From Spirochaetales bacterium (GTDB lineage Bacteria; Spirochaetota; Spirochaetia; DSM-27196; PWMO01), in assembly GCA_007130025.1 (NCBI GenBank), contig SLTF01000331.1, positions 1 through 9,180 of the forward strand: a DNA stretch of 9,180 bases. Reading direction: 5' to 3'. The translations under genes were made by a program, and so were the position numbers. Below the pieces are notes generated by a model. That model ran no database searches. It was not told where the DNA came from and saw only the letters and a program-made list of their open reading frames with translations. Shown here one piece after another: positions 7,272 through 9,180 of this stretch; position 1 is the stretch's first letter, and the number at the start of each line of letters is the position of its first letter.

Positions 7272-7305
7272 CGAAGTCCGCCGGTCTGCAGTCCGCCGAA
7301 CTTCG
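7272..7305 (-). other. Intergenic hairpin between fliY and fliO
   Basis: On the minus strand CGAAGTTCG and CGGACTTCG can form a 9-bp stem with one G-U pair around a 16-base loop centred on CTGCAG (arms at 7297-7305 and 7272-7280). It begins 8 bases after the fliY stop and ends just before the fliO GTG. The bases that follow are CGTGTTAGGGG with no U run, so it is not a standard intrinsic terminator. It could be an mRNA stability or processing element, or a brake on fliO translation; the role is inference. Confidence 0.55.
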
Positions 7306-7313
7306 TGGCTATT

Positions 7314-8402
7314 CTACGTCATATTCGTAACTCTTTCCATAGGTGACACGATCTCGGTGACACGCACCCCGAAGTTCTCATCAATAACCACAACTTCGCC
7401 CTTCGCGATCAGTTTGTGGTTCACCAGGATATCTACCGGCTCACCGGCGAGCTTGTCCAACTCGATGATGGTACCCTCGCCCATTCCCAGAATTTCCTTG
7501 ATCAGTTTCTTGGTTCGACCGAGCTCGACGGTCATCTCCATGTAGACGTCCATCAGCAAGCTGATGTTGCCCTGTTCGGTCTGCGTCACCTGCGGCTGCA
7601 ACCCCGGGAATTGAACGGACTGCACGTTGGGCCCACCGCCACCGTGGACCACACCACCTGATGAAGAGCCACCCCCACCAAGCGACGCGAATGGATCCGC
7701 GTTTGATGAGGCCACACCAAACGGGTTTGCCTGAGCCTTCGGGGCCGCGGACGCAGCGGGTGCCTTCCCGACCACCGCCGAAACAATCGCCGCATCGTAC
7801 ACTTCGATGATTTTGGCCGGCTCGTCTCCCTCAACGGTGAACTGATAGGTGATGGCGACAAAACTTCCCTCGGGAGCCGATACATCGTCGCGGTCGGCAA
7901 CGCGCCCGGTTGGGGCCTCGGTCATGATGGTCTTACCGGTCTTGTCGCCGAGTGCGGTGACTACCGGACCGGATACCTGGGAGAAGGCTTCCTGCAGGGC
8001 GTTTACTGCCGCATCGTCAAGTTCAACTCCGTCCTGCCCCATCATGGGCGAAGCGATTCTGATTGCCGATGCACCGTCCATCAGGTAGAGATGGCGGCCG
8101 GGAACACCGTCGGAAAAGTCGAGCTCGATCTCCACAACTTCACTTGCCAGTTTCTGGATCAGAGCGCCGCGGGTGAGCACCTCGGCCGACGCCGCCTGCA
8201 CCGAAGCGCTCTTCGTGACCAGCATCGAGAGGTTTGACTTCTGGGATGCAACGGTCTCTTTGATGACCGCAAAAAACGCATCGCGATCACCGTCGCTGAT
8301 CCCGCCGGCACCGCTGTCTCCGGAGTCGCCGCCGAAGTCCATCCCACCGGTACCTTGCAACAATGCGTCGATTTCGTCTTGGGACAGGGACCCGTCGCTC
8401 AT
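7314..8402 (-). CDS. fliY: FliY-type flagellar motor switch protein (long FliN)
   Basis: This 362-residue protein is too long for plain FliN (about 100-140) and has the FliY architecture. Residues 5-15 (SLSQDEIDALL) form a CheY-P-binding-like peptide as in FliM/FliY. A CheC-like middle domain spans about 40-210. A Gly/Ser/Ala/Pro-rich linker (about 212-275) contains NPFG and ADPFASLGGGG. The C-terminal SpoA/FliN domain (about 279-356) includes MEMTVELGRTKKLIKEILGM (288-307) and EPVDILVNHKLIAKGEVVVI (321-340). It belongs to the cytoplasmic C-ring with FliM and FliG. FliY proteins of Bacillus type dephosphorylate CheY-P through Glu and Asn residues of two CheC half-sites; here the likely Asn positions are Ala52 and Ser141, so activity is doubtful. 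The ATG lies one base after the fliM stop and has AAGGAG 6 bases upstream. In spirochaetes it may be annotated fliN. Confidence 0.93.
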   Translation of the reverse strand: MSDGSLSQDEIDALLQGTGGMDFGGDSGDSGAGGISDGDRDAFFAVIKETVASQKSNLSMLVTKSASVQAASAEVLTRGALIQKLASEVVEIELDFSDGVPGRHLYLMDGASAIRIASPMMGQDGVELDDAAVNALQEAFSQVSGPVVTALGDKTGKTIMTEAPTGRVADRDDVSAPEGSFVAITYQFTVEGDEPAKIIEVYDAAIVSAVVGKAPAASAAPKAQANPFGVASSNADPFASLGGGGSSSGGVVHGGGGPNVQSVQFPGLQPQVTQTEQGNISLLMDVYMEMTVELGRTKKLIKEILGMGEGTIIELDKLAGEPVDILVNHKLIAKGEVVVIDENFGVRVTEIVSPMERVTNMT

Positions 8403-8403
8403 C

Positions 8404-9180
8404 CTACTCTCCTTCTTCCACGGTCAGTTCCTCGAAGTCTTCCTGTTCGATGTCTTCGAGCTTCTGCATAATCTGAACCGCGAGCTTGCTGCCGACCTGT
8501 CCCGGTTTGCACAGGAACTTGGGCCGGTTTCCAATTTTGAGCACCATAGGATCAGAAGTGCGGGTGTTCTGCAGGCGAATGACGTCGCCCCCTCGCAGCG
8601 AAAGCACATCACGCACCGTAAGATCCATGGCGCCGATCTCCGCGACCAGGGCGACCTCGATGGTTGCAAGACGGTCACGGAGAATATTGAGATTCTCGGT
8701 AGTGGTTCCCCGGCGTACCGATGAGTACCAGTACTGCGCGGAGAGCTTGGAAATGATTGGTTCGATGGTCAGGTACGGGATACAGAAGTTCATCATGCCT
8801 TCCACATCGCCGACCTTGGTTTCAAGCGTTACCAGCACCACCATCTCGGTGGGCGGAACAATCTGGGCAAATTGTGGGTTGGTCTCGATCTGCCCCAGGC
8901 GGGGGCGAAGGTCGATCACCTGGCTCCACGCTTCGCGCATGTTGCCCAGCACCCGAACGATGATCCCCTCCATGACCGAGCTCTCAATATCCGTCAGCTC
9001 GCGCATGACGTTGGTCCCCTCACCGTGGCCGCCAAAGAGGCGATCGATGATGGAAAAGGTAATGGCGGGATCGATTTCCAGAATGGCCGAGCCCTTCAGG
9101 GGGTCCATGTTGATGACCGCGAGGGTGGTCGGGTTTGGGATGGAGCGAATGAACTCTTCATAGGTGAGCTGATCGACCGA
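8404..9180 (-). CDS. fliM: FliM, flagellar motor switch protein, 3' part
   Basis: The frame is open to the right edge, giving 258 codons plus a TAG stop; roughly 90 N-terminal residues, including the CheY-P-binding peptide, lie outside the window. The visible part begins SVDQLTYEEFIRSIPNPTTL, followed by LEIDPAITFSIIDRLFGGHG, which contains the GGxG loop (about visible residues 50-53) used in FliG contact. The middle CheC-like domain continues to about 180. The C-terminal SpoA-type domain includes DLTVRDVLSLRGGDVIRLQN (186-205) and ends with an acidic tail EDIEQEDFEELTVEEGE. FliM links FliG to FliY/FliN in the C-ring and receives the chemotaxis signal. The stop is one base before the fliY ATG, and the fliY ribosome binding site sits inside the fliM tail codons. 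The internal ATG at 9108 is not the start, because conserved FliM sequence continues upstream of it. Confidence 0.97.
   Translation of the reverse strand, partial: SVDQLTYEEFIRSIPNPTTLAVINMDPLKGSAILEIDPAITFSIIDRLFGGHGEGTNVMRELTDIESSVMEGIIVRVLGNMREAWSQVIDLRPRLGQIETNPQFAQIVPPTEMVVLVTLETKVGDVEGMMNFCIPYLTIEPIISKLSAQYWYSSVRRGTTTENLNILRDRLATIEVALVAEIGAMDLTVRDVLSLRGGDVIRLQNTRTSDPMVLKIGNRPKFLCKPGQVGSKLAVQIMQKLEDIEQEDFEELTVEEGE

Noticed and set aside
7272..7305. Rho-independent terminator after fliY
   Set aside because: The stem is acceptable but no U run follows the 3' arm, and essential co-operonic genes lie immediately downstream.
1..9180. A new defence, mobile or biosynthetic system
   Set aside because: All sequence is accounted for by a conserved flagellar switch, export-gate and placement operon; no foreign gene, repeat array or composition break is visible.

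Overview
The window is one uninterrupted stretch of a flagellar/chemotaxis operon, with every gene on the minus strand. In transcription order (right to left) it holds fliM (5' end cut by the window edge), fliY (a long FliN-type switch protein), fliO, fliP, fliQ, fliR, flhB, flhA, flhF and the first 75 codons of flhG. No gene on the plus strand is credible, and there are no RNA genes, mobile elements, CRISPR arrays or terminators. The longest non-coding stretch is the roughly 43-61 bases between fliY and fliO.

The most likely source is a moderately GC-rich spirochaete. The order fliM-fliY-fliO-fliP-fliQ-fliR-flhB-flhA-flhF-flhG matches the large spirochaete fla operon known from Treponema. 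The Firmicute version has the same backbone but usually carries cheY between fliY and fliO, and that gene is absent here. FlhB begins with a short extension ending LQWFAAEDEGRTEDPTE, a style I associate with spirochaetes and Gram-positives. The phylum call is an inference from gene order and protein style, not from a search.

Region by region: positions 7314-9180 encode the motor switch (C-ring) proteins FliM and FliY, which bind CheY-P and set rotation direction. Positions 3568-7270 encode the membrane export gate (FliO assembly factor, FliP-FliQ-FliR core, FlhB substrate-specificity switch). Positions 1479-3566 encode FlhA, the export-gate subunit with a large cytoplasmic domain. Positions 1-1468 encode the SRP-type GTPase FlhF and the MinD-type ATPase FlhG, which control flagellar placement and number.

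The genes are tightly packed: ATGA (fliR/flhB), TGATG (fliP/fliQ) and an 8-base overlap (flhF/flhG), with 1-28 base gaps elsewhere. Most starts have clear Shine-Dalgarno sequences in the tail of the preceding gene, so translational coupling is likely. The exception is the fliY-fliO junction, which has a 9-bp-stem hairpin and an ambiguous fliO start.

This is a conserved housekeeping locus rather than a new system. The points worth checking are the fliO hairpin and possible CTG start, an apparent loss of the CheC-type catalytic Asn residues in FliY, an Asp-to-Asn change at a key FlhA position, and a 9-bp tandem repeat inside flhF.
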